From: Rhodospirillales bacterium
GTDB lineage: Bacteria; Pseudomonadota; Alphaproteobacteria; Acetobacterales; Acetobacteraceae
Reading direction: 5' to 3'
Length of the DNA stretch: 64,000 nucleotides
Assembly (NCBI GenBank): GCA_017304945.1
Contig: JAFKLG010000075.1
Coordinates: 1-64,000 of the forward strand
Both the position numbers and the translations under genes were made by a program. Below, piece by piece: positions 16,777 through 25,226 of this stretch. The notes under the pieces are model-generated. The model had not been told where the DNA came from, searched no databases, and saw nothing but the letters and a program-made list of their open reading frames with translations. Position 1 is the stretch's first letter. Each line of letters begins with the position of its first letter.

Positions 16777-18791
16777 GCGGCGATCCTCTGCATCAGCAGG
16801 TTTCCGGCCTCGTCGCGGCGCGCCACCCAGTGCGGCGGCACCCAGATGGAGGAGCTGTAGCCCTCGATCAGCGCTGGCCCGTGCGCAGCCGTGCCGGCGG
16901 ACAGGCGGGCGGCGTCGAGCAGGCGGGCGGTGACGGTTTCGCCTTGCAGGTGGACGGGCACGGACTCGGGCTGCGCCAGGGCGATCGGGCGCTCGTGGAA
17001 GGCCGGCAGCGCGTCGAGGCGGCGCAGCACGCCGAAGCGCAGGCCGACGATCTCGATCGCGCGCCCGGGCTCCCCGCCATGGAAGTAGACGCGGCGATGC
17101 GCCGCGGCGAATCGGTCGGCGAGGTCGGCGGTGGTCAGGCGGGGCAGGTCGGCCGGGTCGAGCGCGACCGAGATCTCGAAGGCCTGGCCGACGAAGCGCA
17201 TTTCCGCCGTCAGCGTGAAGTCGAGCGCGCCGGCGAGGCCGAGGGTGCGGAACTCCGCGGCGGCTTCGGCCTGGAACGTCGCGAAGGCGTCGCGCAGCAT
17301 CGCCGGCGTGTCGGCATCGAGGCGGGTGCGCCGCGTCACCCCGGCCACGCGCAGGAAGTCGGCGGAGAGCAGGCCCAGCGCCGAGACGACGCCGGGGTTG
17401 GGCGGCACCAGGATCTCGCGCACGCCGAGTTCGTCGGCGATTTCGGCGGCGAGCAGCGGGCCGGCGCCGCCGAACGGCAGCAGCACGTAGTCGCGCGGGT
17501 CGCGGCCGCGTTCGGTCGAGACGAGCTGGATCGCGCGCACGATGTTGGCGACGGCGAGCCGGATCGCGGCGGCCGCGGCGCCGGGGATGTCGGCGCCGAG
17601 ACGTGCGGCCACGGTCTCGAACGCGGCGTGTGCGCGGGCGGTGTCGAGCGCCATGGTGCCGCCGAGGAACGCTTCCGGCCGGATCGTGCCGCGCACCACG
17701 TGCGCGTCGGTCACGGTCGGTTCGGTGCCGCCCCGCCCGTAGCAGGCGGGGCCCGGCACCGCGCCGGCGCTGCGCGGACCGACGCGCAGCATGCCGCCAT
17801 CGTCGATCCATACCAGGCTGCCGCCGCCGGCGCCCACCGAGACGATGTCGAGCACGGGGGTGCGGATCGGCAACCCGTCGATCTCGGTCTCCGGGGCGAG
17901 CGAGGGCTCGCCTTCCATCACCAGGCTCACATCGGTGGAGGTGCCGCCCATGTCGAAGGTGATCAGGTCGCCGCGGCCGGACCGGCCGGCCTGGCGGATC
18001 GCGCCGACCACGCCGGCCGCCGGGCCGCTGAACAGCGCGGTGATCGCGGTCTGTCGCATGGCGATCGCGGGCAGGCGACCCCCATTCGACTGCATGACGC
18101 TGAAATGGCCGCGGAACCCTGCTTCGCCCAGCGTCGCCTCGAATCGGTCGAGATAGCGGTCGATCACCGGCTGCACATAGGCCGAGAGCACGGTGGTGGA
18201 GGCGCGCTCGAACTCCCGGAACTCGCTGGCGACGCGATGCGAGCAGGCGATGCGCAGCGCGGGCAGTGCGGCGGCGATCAGCGCCTCCAGCGCGCGTTCG
18301 TGCTGGGGCGCGACATAGGCCGAGAGCAGGCAGATCGCGACCGCGTCGTAGCCGCCGGCGGCGAGCGCGGGGAGCAGCTCGCGCCGCACCGCCGCCGCGT
18401 CCAGCGCCAGGATCACCGTGCCGGATGCGTCGATGCGTTCGGCGACCTCGAAGCAGTCACGCCGCGCGACCGGCGGTTCGGGCTTGCGGTAGCGCAGGTC
18501 GTAGATGTTGCGGCGGTCGTGGCGCTGCAGGAACAGGATGTCGCGGAACCCCGCCGTGGTGACGAAGGCGACACGGGCGCCCTTGCGTTCCAGGATGGCG
18601 TTGGTGGCAACGGTGGAGCCGTGCACCAGGTCGGTGACCGCGGCCGCGGGGATGTCGCCGGCGCCGAGTGCGGCATACGCCCCGATATCCGGGCTGTGCG
18701 GCGTGCTCGGGACCTTGGCGACGACGACGCGTGTGCCGTCCACCGCGACGAGATCCGTGAAGGTGCCGCCCACCTCGATGCCGACCCGCAT
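16773..18791 (-). CDS. hyuA: Hydantoinase A / oxoprolinase family subunit
   Basis: 672 residues with an actin/hexokinase-like ATPase fold. Phosphate-binding motifs are GIEVGGTFTDLVAVDG (residues 4-19) and ITFDMGGTSTDVSLVMEG mid-protein. Further marks are LVHGSTVATNAILERKGA, SVGAGGGSLVWID and FGGAGPLLAAEIADELG. It couples ATP hydrolysis to opening of a cyclic amide ring together with HyuB. A GGGGAGA ribosome-binding site precedes the ATG. It lies 62 bases after the DUF4392 (D-glutamate cyclase-type) gene, whose predicted product is 5-oxo-D-proline. I favour an oxoprolinase-like role, as inference only. Confidence 0.93.
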   Translation of the reverse strand: MRVGIEVGGTFTDLVAVDGTRVVVAKVPSTPHSPDIGAYAALGAGDIPAAAVTDLVHGSTVATNAILERKGARVAFVTTAGFRDILFLQRHDRRNIYDLRYRKPEPPVARRDCFEVAERIDASGTVILALDAAAVRRELLPALAAGGYDAVAICLLSAYVAPQHERALEALIAAALPALRIACSHRVASEFREFERASTTVLSAYVQPVIDRYLDRFEATLGEAGFRGHFSVMQSNGGRLPAIAMRQTAITALFSGPAAGVVGAIRQAGRSGRGDLITFDMGGTSTDVSLVMEGEPSLAPETEIDGLPIRTPVLDIVSVGAGGGSLVWIDDGGMLRVGPRSAGAVPGPACYGRGGTEPTVTDAHVVRGTIRPEAFLGGTMALDTARAHAAFETVAARLGADIPGAAAAAIRLAVANIVRAIQLVSTERGRDPRDYVLLPFGGAGPLLAAEIADELGVREILVPPNPGVVSALGLLSADFLRVAGVTRRTRLDADTPAMLRDAFATFQAEAAAEFRTLGLAGALDFTLTAEMRFVGQAFEISVALDPADLPRLTTADLADRFAAAHRRVYFHGGEPGRAIEIVGLRFGVLRRLDALPAFHERPIALAQPESVPVHLQGETVTARLLDAARLSAGTAAHGPALIEGYSSSIWVPPHWVARRDEAGNLLMQRIAA

Positions 18792-18853
18792 GTGGTTCTC
18801 CCCGTATTGCCGCGATCATCCGATGCGGCGGCGCGGCGGGCAAGGCGCGCCGG

Positions 18854-19774
18854 TCAGGCGCGGTCGTCCAGTACCGCGGTGATCGCAGCCAGCTTGGCGT
18901 GGTGCACCTCGAGCGACAGGGCGTCGATCGTGGGGCCCTGCCGCTGCAGCACGCCGTCCACTGCGGGGCCGTCGCGCACCATGGTTTCGAGCACGCGCCG
19001 GTCCAGCGCCGGGTCGAGGCTCGCGCGCAGGGCCGGTGCCCAGTCGGGGCGGAGCAGGGCGAGGGCGGCGAGCAGCGCCCAGCAGCCCCAATGCGACACC
19101 CCGGCCAGCATCAGGTGGGTCGCCGGGGTGACGCAGGCGATCAGCTCACCCTCGGCGACGTGCTGGGTGACCAGAGGGCGGGGCAGGGCGCCGAAGCCGA
19201 TTTCGTTGCCGCCGTCGCCGATCGCCATGGTCTGCCAGGGGCCGGCCAGGAACAGCTCGTCGAGTGCCGCCGTGTGCGGGCTGATGTCGATGCCGCGCAT
19301 GTTGCGGGGCGGTCCGCCGGCGGAGCGGCCACAGCGCTCGATCGCCACAGCCCAGCCGATATCGGCCTCGCGCCAGGTGGCGATCGCTTCCCCGAGCGGG
19401 GCGTCGAGGGCGACGACGTCGAGCGGGATCTCGGCCCCGGCGCCGCGCAACGCCGCCGTGCAGCCGTCCGCGCAGGGCGCGTCGGTCAGCACGCGGCAGG
19501 CGACGCCGGCGCGGGCGAGGCCGGCGGCCAGCAGGGCGGTGCCGACCGGGCCGTCGGTCTCGGCGGCCGGCGGGCTGCCGAGCGGCACGAAGAAGCCGGT
19601 GAGGAAGCCGATCCGCGGGGTGGGATCGGCGGCGAGCGCGCGGGCGGCGCGGCGCAGCGCGCCTTTGGTGGCGCCGAACAGGGCGCCGACGTTGCGGCCC
19701 ACGTCCTGGTGGATCAGCGCCTCGATCCGATCGATCCGGTCGTCACAGTTGTCGGGCGGGGCGGGCAGGGGCAT
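18854..19774 (-). CDS. DUF4392 / D-glutamate cyclase C-terminal-type protein
   Basis: 306 residues matching the DUF4392 family, which forms the C-terminal part of the vertebrate mitochondrial D-glutamate cyclase (DGLUCY). Recognisable elements are RIGFLTGFFVPLGSPPAAETDGP, read here as residues of a Rossmann-like start, then VAIERCGRSAGG, RGIDISPHTAALDELF and IGDGGNEIGFG. DGLUCY converts D-glutamate to 5-oxo-D-proline. The start MPLPAPPDN at 19774 has no clear ribosome-binding site, so it could lie further upstream. Directly downstream come hyuA and hyuB, which would open an oxoproline ring. The partner DUF1445 gene is 4.4 kb away, beyond an opposite-strand repeat gene. Confidence 0.82.
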   Translation of the reverse strand: MPLPAPPDNCDDRIDRIEALIHQDVGRNVGALFGATKGALRRAARALAADPTPRIGFLTGFFVPLGSPPAAETDGPVGTALLAAGLARAGVACRVLTDAPCADGCTAALRGAGAEIPLDVVALDAPLGEAIATWREADIGWAVAIERCGRSAGGPPRNMRGIDISPHTAALDELFLAGPWQTMAIGDGGNEIGFGALPRPLVTQHVAEGELIACVTPATHLMLAGVSHWGCWALLAALALLRPDWAPALRASLDPALDRRVLETMVRDGPAVDGVLQRQGPTIDALSLEVHHAKLAAITAVLDDRA

Positions 19775-19900
19775 GCGCGGCGACGATGCAAGGCCGGGGC
19801 GCCGCGGGCAAGCCCGGGCCGTGTCGGAAAGCCACCCGGCAGAAATGGCCGACCGGCAGATTTCGCCGCGCAGGATGTGCCGAGGAGGAGGGCGGTGGGC

Positions 19901-20038
19901 GTTCGGCGGGAGTCTGCTTCGGGCCGGGCGGCGGGTGCATGGCACGGGGCGGGCCCGCGCCGCCCCGGTGTTCGGTGAGATCGTGCTTCGGGTCGGCCGA
20001 CACGTGCATGGCACGGTTCGTGCGACGTCCGAGCCGCG
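19901..20038. repeat. Imperfect 69-bp tandem duplication in a 407-bp intergenic region
   Basis: Bases 19901-19969 and 19970-20038 align with shared blocks GTTCGG, TGCTTCGGG and GTGCATGGCACGG (19935-19947 and 20004-20016) at a constant offset of 69. It lies between the divergent starts of the DUF4392 gene and the octapeptide-repeat gene, so it may be a duplicated regulatory region. No gene is seen in the rest of 19775-20181. Confidence 0.65.
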
Positions 20039-20181
20039 GTCGGTCAGCCGGTGCCGGCCGGCAGCCGTGCGATCAGGCGTTCGACTGGCGCGAGCTGATG
20101 CGAACGTCCGCTCCGACCCGGCCCCGACCGGCCTAGCGCCAGGCCGTGTCGGACGACCCGGCGGCGCGCGGGTGACGAGCT

Positions 20182-23100
20182 GTGCAGATCCAGGGGCTCC
20201 CGACCGGACCGTTCGCCACGCCCGATTTCGACGTGAGCCTGCTCGCTCCGGCGCAGATCGCCCAGCTTACGGCCGCGGACCTGGCGCGGATCCCATACCG
20301 CGAGATCGGGCGCATGAGCGCGCCGCAGATCGCCGCGCTCCCGGCCGATCGGATCCAGGCGCTGTCGCTCCAGGCGGTCGGCTGGCTGAGCGCGACCCAG
20401 GCCGCCGCCCTCACCGCCGACCAGCTCGCCGGACTCACGGCGAGGCAGGTGGCCGCACTCTCCCCCGCCGCGATCGGGGCGCTGACCGCCACACAAACGG
20501 CCGCGCTGCCGTCCGCCAGCATCGCCGCGCTCACCGCCGCGCAGGTGGGCAGCCTCGGCGCGGCCCAGTTGAGCGGGTTCGGCGCCTCCCAACTCGCCGC
20601 CCTGACGCCGGCGCAGCTCACGCGCTTCACCGCCGCCCAGCTCGAGGCATTGCCGCCCGGCAGCCTGAACGCGCTGACGGCCCGCCAGCTCGCCGCCCTG
20701 TCGCCGGCCGCGATCGGCGGCCTGTCCGCCGCGAGCGTGGATGCGCTGTCCGCCACCCAGGTCGGCCGGCTGTCCGGGGCGCAGATGCGGGCGCTCTCGG
20801 GCGCCACGCTTGGCACGTTCTCGCATGAGCAGGTGGGGGCGATCGCGCCGGCCGGAATCGCCGTGCTGAGCGCGGCGCAGATCCAGGCGCTGAGCCCGGC
20901 GCAAACCGGCGCGCTGGGGTCGGCCCAGATCGCGCGGCTGAGCAGCGACCAGGTCCGAGCCTTGTCGCCGCAGGCGTTCGGCGCTCTCTCCCCGACGCAG
21001 GTTGCGGCCTTGTCGGCTGGCGGCGTCGGGGGACTGGACGCGGCGGATTTCGCCGCCATCGCCCCGGACCAGGTGGCCGCCCTGACCCCGGCCCAACTTG
21101 CGGCGCTGCGTCCCGCCCAGGTCGCCGCGATCAGTGGCACCGTGCTCGCGGAACTGAGCGGCAGCCAGTTCGTCGCCCTCTCGCCGGATGCGGTGGCGGC
21201 CCTGTCCGGCGCCCAGCTCGCGGCACTGACCGCGACCCAGACCGCCGCCTTCACCGTGCGGCAGCTCGCCGCGCTCGGGCGCACCCAGGTCGCCGCGCTG
21301 CCGCAGGACCAGGTTGCGGCGTTCACGCCCACCCAGCTCGCAGCCCTCTCCCCCGCCGGAGCCGCCGGCCTCTCCACCGCCACGCTCGCGGGTCTCGGCG
21401 GCAGCCAACTCGCCGCGTTGCGCCCCGCCCAACTCGGGGCCTTCGGCGCGGCCCAGGTGGCCGCCTTGGGCACCAGCCAGATCGCCGCGCTGTCGAACGC
21501 CCAACTGCGCGGGCTGACCTCGACCCAGACGAAAGCCCTGACGGCGACGCAGGCGGCGGCCCTGTCCTCGGCCCAGGTGGCCGCGCTGGCCCCCTCCGCG
21601 GTCGCCGCGCTGTCCGCACCGGCGGTTGCCGCGCTGCTCCCCACGACCCTGGCTTCGTTCGGCACCACCCAACTCGCTTCCTTGCGCGGCACCCAGACCG
21701 CCGGCCTGTCGACGAGCCAGGTCGCGGCGCTCGCCCCCGCCCAGCTCGCGTCGCTGTCCGCCGACGGCATGGCCGGGCTCTCCTCCGCCGCGGTCGCCAC
21801 GCTCGACGCCGCGCGGATCCGTGCGCTCGGCCGGACCCAGCTCGCGGCCCTGACGCCGGCACAGATCGGCCGCCTCGACACGACCGCGCTGAGCCCCGCG
21901 CAGTTCGCCGGCCTCTCGACCCGCAGCGTGGCGGCGCTCGATACGGCGCAGGTGGCCGCGCTCGACACGGGCCAACTCGCCAGCCTGACCCGCGGGCAGA
22001 TGGCAGCGCTCACCGCCACCCAGCTTGCCGCTCTGCCGAGTGCGCGGCTGGCCGACTTGAGCACCGCCCAGGTCGCCGCGCTGGCGCCGAACGCGCTGGC
22101 CGGGTTGTCCACCGGGGCGATCGAGGCGCTGTCCACGGCGCAGGTCGCCGGCATGACCACCGCCCAGATCGCCGCCCTGAGCCCTGCCCAGGTCACCGCG
22201 CTCGACTGGGGCAAGGTGGCCGTCCTGAGCGCGCAGCAGGTCGGATCCCTCGGCGGCGCCCAGCTCGCGGCCCTCTCCGCCAACCAGTTGAACGCGTTCG
22301 GCACCTCCCAGCTCGCGGCCATCTCGGCCGACAGGATCGCCGCGGTGGACGGGATCGCGGCGCTGCGGGACGACCAGCTCGCCGCGCTCAGCACGACCCA
22401 GGTCGCGGCGCTCACCCCCGCGCAGCTCGCCAGCCTAGGGGCGCGGGTGTCGCATCTGACGGCAGCGCAGACGGCGACCCTGGACGCCACGCAGGTCGCA
22501 GTGCTCGCGCCCGAGTCGATCGCCGCGCTCTCCACGGGTCAGATTGCGGCCCTGGCCACCAGCGCCATCCCCGGACTGAGCGCCGCCGATCTCGCCGCCC
22601 TGCGGGACGACCAGCTCGCGGCGCTCACCACCACCCAAGTGGCTGCGCTGGATGCGGCGCAACTCGCCGGGCTTGCCGCGCCGCAACTCGGATCGCTCAG
22701 CGCCAGCCAGACCGCCGCGATCGCTCCGGCCGCGCTCGCCGCGTTCACAGCGGCCCAGATCGGGGCGCTGCGGCCCGATCAGGTGGGTGCGTTCACCACG
22801 GCGCAGATCGCCGCGCTGACGTCGCTGCAGTTCGCCTCGTTCGGGGCGGCGCAGCTCGAGGAGCTCACCGCCGCCCGGCGCCAGGGCCTGACGGCCGCGC
22901 AGGTGGCGGCGCTGCAGCCCGAGGCGGTTGACGGGCTGTCCGCCACTGCCTTCGCCGATCTCTCGCCGGACGGCGTGAGCGGCCTTGGCCTCGCCGCCAC
23001 CACCGGCCTCGATGCGGCCCAGCTCGCGGCACTCGGCCCCACGCAGATCGCCCGCCTCGCGCCCAGCAACGTGGCGGGGCTGAGCGCCGCCCAGGTCGCG

Positions 23101-24156
23101 GCCTGGTCCGGCGCGCAGCTCGCGGCATTGAGCGCGACCCAGGTCGCCGCGTTCGCGCCCGAGGTCGCCGCCACGCTGAGCGCCACGCAACTCGGTGCCT
23201 TGTCCGCCGACGGTGTGAGCGGCCTGTCCACCGCGGCGCTCGCCCGCGCCGATGCGAGCCAGCTTGCCGGGTTCGGCGCCACCCAGCTCGCCGCCCTGTC
23301 CCCGGCGCAAGTGGAGGCCTGGTCCGCCGCGCAGCAGGCGGGCCTCTCCGACGCCCAGCTCGCCGCCTTGTCGCCCGCTTCCGTCAGCGAGCTCGACCCC
23401 GGCGTGGTGCAGAGCCGTTTCGCGGCGTTCACCGCGACGCAGATGGGCGGCCTCAGCGCCGCACAGGGGGCCGCGCTGACCGAGATGGACGTGACCGCGC
23501 TGGACGACGCGCATCTCGCCGCGCTATCCGCCGCCGCGATCGGGGCACTCCCAGGCACGACGATCCTCGCGCTCGGCAGCCGCATCGGCGGGTTCGGAGC
23601 GGGCCAGGTCGCGGGGCTCACGGCGGCGCATGTCGCCGCGCTGCCGGTCGCGCAGTTCGCGGCGTTCGCGCCGGCGCAGCTCGCGGGCCTGTCCTATTCC
23701 GGTGCCTCGGGCCTGGATGCCGCGCGGTTGCAGGCGCTGGATCCGGCGCAGACCGCCGCATTGTCCCCCGACGCACTGCTCGCGCTGTCCCCGGCGCTGA
23801 TCGCCGCGCTGCGACCCGACCAGGTGGCGGCCCTGACGCCCACCCAGATCGCGAGCCTGGCGCCCGCGCAACTCGCCGCCCTGGATCCGACGCAGGTCGC
23901 CGCGCTGACCGAGACGGAGACTGCCGCGCTGCTCGCCTCACAGATGATCGGGCTGTCGACCGCGGACATGGCCGTGCTGAGGCCCGACTCGTTCGCCGCC
24001 CTGAGCGCGGCGGCGCAGCAGGCGCTGTCCGACCCGCAGCTCGCCGCGATCGGCACCGACCAACTCGCGGCGTTGCGCGCGCGGCAGGCGATCGCCTTCA
24101 CCCGCGCGCAGCTCTACGGCATGAGCCCCACGCAGTTGACGGCGCTGTATGGGTGA
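20182..24156 (+). CDS. Giant octapeptide-repeat protein of unknown function (1324 aa)
   Basis: From about residue 22 to the end the protein is a continuous tandem of roughly 160 eight-residue units. The consensus is [LFI]-[ST]-x-x-Q-[VLI]-A-[AG], for example LTPAQLAA, LSATQVAA and FGASQLAA. Register is kept almost throughout; irregular units such as LDTTA, LGARVSH and LDPGVVQSRFAA occur rarely. Ser/Thr at position 2 with Gln at 5 is a helix N-capping box, and the hydrophobic residues at 1 and 6 make a hydrophobic staple. Each unit therefore looks like one short helix in a superhelix. No Cys was noticed in the repeats, and there is no signal peptide, membrane anchor or other domain. The first 20 residues (MQIQGLPTGPFATPDFDVSL) are unique. 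The start is GTG at 20182, the only start after in-frame stops at 20134 and 20173. DNA copies are well diverged, so this is not a recent expansion. Confidence 0.85.
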   Translation: MQIQGLPTGPFATPDFDVSLLAPAQIAQLTAADLARIPYREIGRMSAPQIAALPADRIQALSLQAVGWLSATQAAALTADQLAGLTARQVAALSPAAIGALTATQTAALPSASIAALTAAQVGSLGAAQLSGFGASQLAALTPAQLTRFTAAQLEALPPGSLNALTARQLAALSPAAIGGLSAASVDALSATQVGRLSGAQMRALSGATLGTFSHEQVGAIAPAGIAVLSAAQIQALSPAQTGALGSAQIARLSSDQVRALSPQAFGALSPTQVAALSAGGVGGLDAADFAAIAPDQVAALTPAQLAALRPAQVAAISGTVLAELSGSQFVALSPDAVAALSGAQLAALTATQTAAFTVRQLAALGRTQVAALPQDQVAAFTPTQLAALSPAGAAGLSTATLAGLGGSQLAALRPAQLGAFGAAQVAALGTSQIAALSNAQLRGLTSTQTKALTATQAAALSSAQVAALAPSAVAALSAPAVAALLPTTLASFGTTQLASLRGTQTAGLSTSQVAALAPAQLASLSADGMAGLSSAAVATLDAARIRALGRTQLAALTPAQIGRLDTTALSPAQFAGLSTRSVAALDTAQVAALDTGQLASLTRGQMAALTATQLAALPSARLADLSTAQVAALAPNALAGLSTGAIEALSTAQVAGMTTAQIAALSPAQVTALDWGKVAVLSAQQVGSLGGAQLAALSANQLNAFGTSQLAAISADRIAAVDGIAALRDDQLAALSTTQVAALTPAQLASLGARVSHLTAAQTATLDATQVAVLAPESIAALSTGQIAALATSAIPGLSAADLAALRDDQLAALTTTQVAALDAAQLAGLAAPQLGSLSASQTAAIAPAALAAFTAAQIGALRPDQVGAFTTAQIAALTSLQFASFGAAQLEELTAARRQGLTAAQVAALQPEAVDGLSATAFADLSPDGVSGLGLAATTGLDAAQLAALGPTQIARLAPSNVAGLSAAQVAAWSGAQLAALSATQVAAFAPEVAATLSATQLGALSADGVSGLSTAALARADASQLAGFGATQLAALSPAQVEAWSAAQQAGLSDAQLAALSPASVSELDPGVVQSRFAAFTATQMGGLSAAQGAALTEMDVTALDDAHLAALSAAAIGALPGTTILALGSRIGGFGAGQVAGLTAAHVAALPVAQFAAFAPAQLAGLSYSGASGLDAARLQALDPAQTAALSPDALLALSPALIAALRPDQVAALTPTQIASLAPAQLAALDPTQVAALTETETAALLASQMIGLSTADMAVLRPDSFAALSAAAQQALSDPQLAAIGTDQLAALRARQAIAFTRAQLYGMSPTQLTALYG

Positions 24157-24200
24157 GCGCCCCGAGGCTACAGCGCCCCACGGCGACCGCGCGATGCGGG

Positions 24201-25001
24201 CTACAGCGCGGCGAGCCGGCTGTTGCGCAGGTCGGTGATCAGCATGCAGCCGGGTGCATGGGTGATGCAGAAGGGCGGCTTCGCCTCGGCGATCACCGAC
24301 TGGGGCGTGACGCCGCAGGCCCAGAACACCGGCAGCTCGTCCGCCGCCACCGGCACCGGATCCCCGTAATCGGGCTTGCCCAGGTCGCGGATGCCGATCA
24401 TCTCCGGCAGCCCGACATGCACCGGCGCCCCGTGCACCGAGGGAAAGCGCGAGGTGATCTGCACCGCGCGGATCGCATCCGCCGGCTTCATCGGCCGCAT
24501 CGACACCACCATCGGCCCGTGGAACACGCCGGCCGGGACGCAAGGAATGTTGGTGCGATACATCGGCACGTTGCTGTTGCAACTGATGTGGCGGATCTCG
24601 ATCCCGTCCTCGACCAGCGCTTCCTCGAAGGAGAAGGAGCAGCCGATCGCGAAGGTCACCAGGTCGTCCTGCCAGACATGGCTGACATCGGTCGGCTCCT
24701 CCACCAGCACGCCGTCGCGCCAGACGCGGTAGCGCGGCACATCGCTGCGGATGTCGAGATCGGCGCCCAGGGTGGGCAGCCGCGGATCACCCGGCTCCGA
24801 CACCGCCAGCACGGGGCAGGGGCGCGGATTGGCGGTGGCGAAGCGCAGGAAGTCATTGGCGTAGGCGCGGGGCAGGATCGCCAGGTTCGCCTGCACGTTG
24901 CCGGGCGCGAGGCCGGCGGTCGGGCCCGCAAAGGCCCCGCTGCGGATCCGCCGGCGCTGCTCCGCTCCGGCCGCACCGGCAAGCCCGGTCATTCCGTCCA
25001 T
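24201..25001 (-). CDS. DUF1445 (UPF0317) putative hydro-lyase / D-glutamate cyclase-family protein
   Basis: 266 residues of the DUF1445/D-Glu_cyclase family. Signatures are [20 protein letters not shown] near the N-terminus, [18 protein letters not shown], RNIxxGxNVPMY-type ([16 protein letters not shown]), [10 protein letters not shown] and the C-terminal CGVTPQSVI and [12 protein letters not shown]. In vertebrate DGLUCY this domain is N-terminal to DUF4392. Stand-alone bacterial copies are annotated as hydro-lyases, commonly near oxoprolinase or LamB/YcsF genes. GGAGG lies 5 bases before the ATG. The stop is 44 bases from the end of the convergent octapeptide-repeat gene. Confidence 0.87.
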   Translation of the reverse strand: MDGMTGLAGAAGAEQRRRIRSGAFAGPTAGLAPGNVQANLAILPRAYANDFLRFATANPRPCPVLAVSEPGDPRLPTLGADLDIRSDVPRYRVWRDGVLVEEPTDVSHVWQDDLVTFAIGCSFSFEEALVEDGIEIRHISCNSNVPMYRTNIPCVPAGVFHGPMVVSMRPMKPADAIRAVQITSRFPSVHGAPVHVGLPEMIGIRDLGKPDYGDPVPVAADELPVFWACGVTPQSVIAEAKPPFCITHAPGCMLITDLRNSRLAAL

Positions 25002-25179
25002 GCTGCCCTCCGCTGATTTCGTCCATCACGATACCAGCGCCGCGCCGCACGGTCAGCCCCCTGGCGGCCCCCGGGCGGCCTGGACGCCGGCGCCCCCCTG
25101 GTGCGCCCCCACGCCGTTGCGCCCCCACGCCGGTGCGCACTCCGCCCCCCGCGCGTGCGGTCGCGCCAGGAGCCGCCGT

Positions 25180-25220
25180 CGCGGCCGCGCGAACGAGGCG
25201 AGCCTCGCCGCGCGGCCGCG
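25180..25220 (-). terminator. GC-rich stem-loop after thiolase gene
   Basis: Perfect 12-bp arms (CGCGGCCGCGCG / CGCGCGGCCGCG) enclose a 17-base loop that itself contains the palindrome GAGGCGAGCCTC. It starts 6 bases past the stop of the minus-strand thiolase gene. There is no U-tract; it could be a terminator or a 3'-end protector. Confidence 0.6.
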
Positions 25221-25226
25221 GTCGTC

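Noticed and set aside
16830..20828. Long plus-strand frames of up to 1332 codons across hyuA and DUF4392, and similar long frames opposite other genes
   Set aside because: They are shadows of real minus-strand genes in GC-rich DNA: Arg/Gly/Ala-rich, without domains or ribosome-binding sites.
20044..23514. Long minus-strand frames opposite the octapeptide gene
   Set aside because: They arise because a GC-rich repeat lacks stops in several frames. The plus frame alone gives a regular helix-capping pattern with a hydrophobic periodicity.
20182..24156. Resemblance of LTPAQVAA units to the first helix of TAL-effector repeats (LTPxQVVAIAS)
   Set aside because: Units are 8 not 33-35 residues, and the second helix and base-reading residues are absent. 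The likeness reflects a common helix N-cap only.
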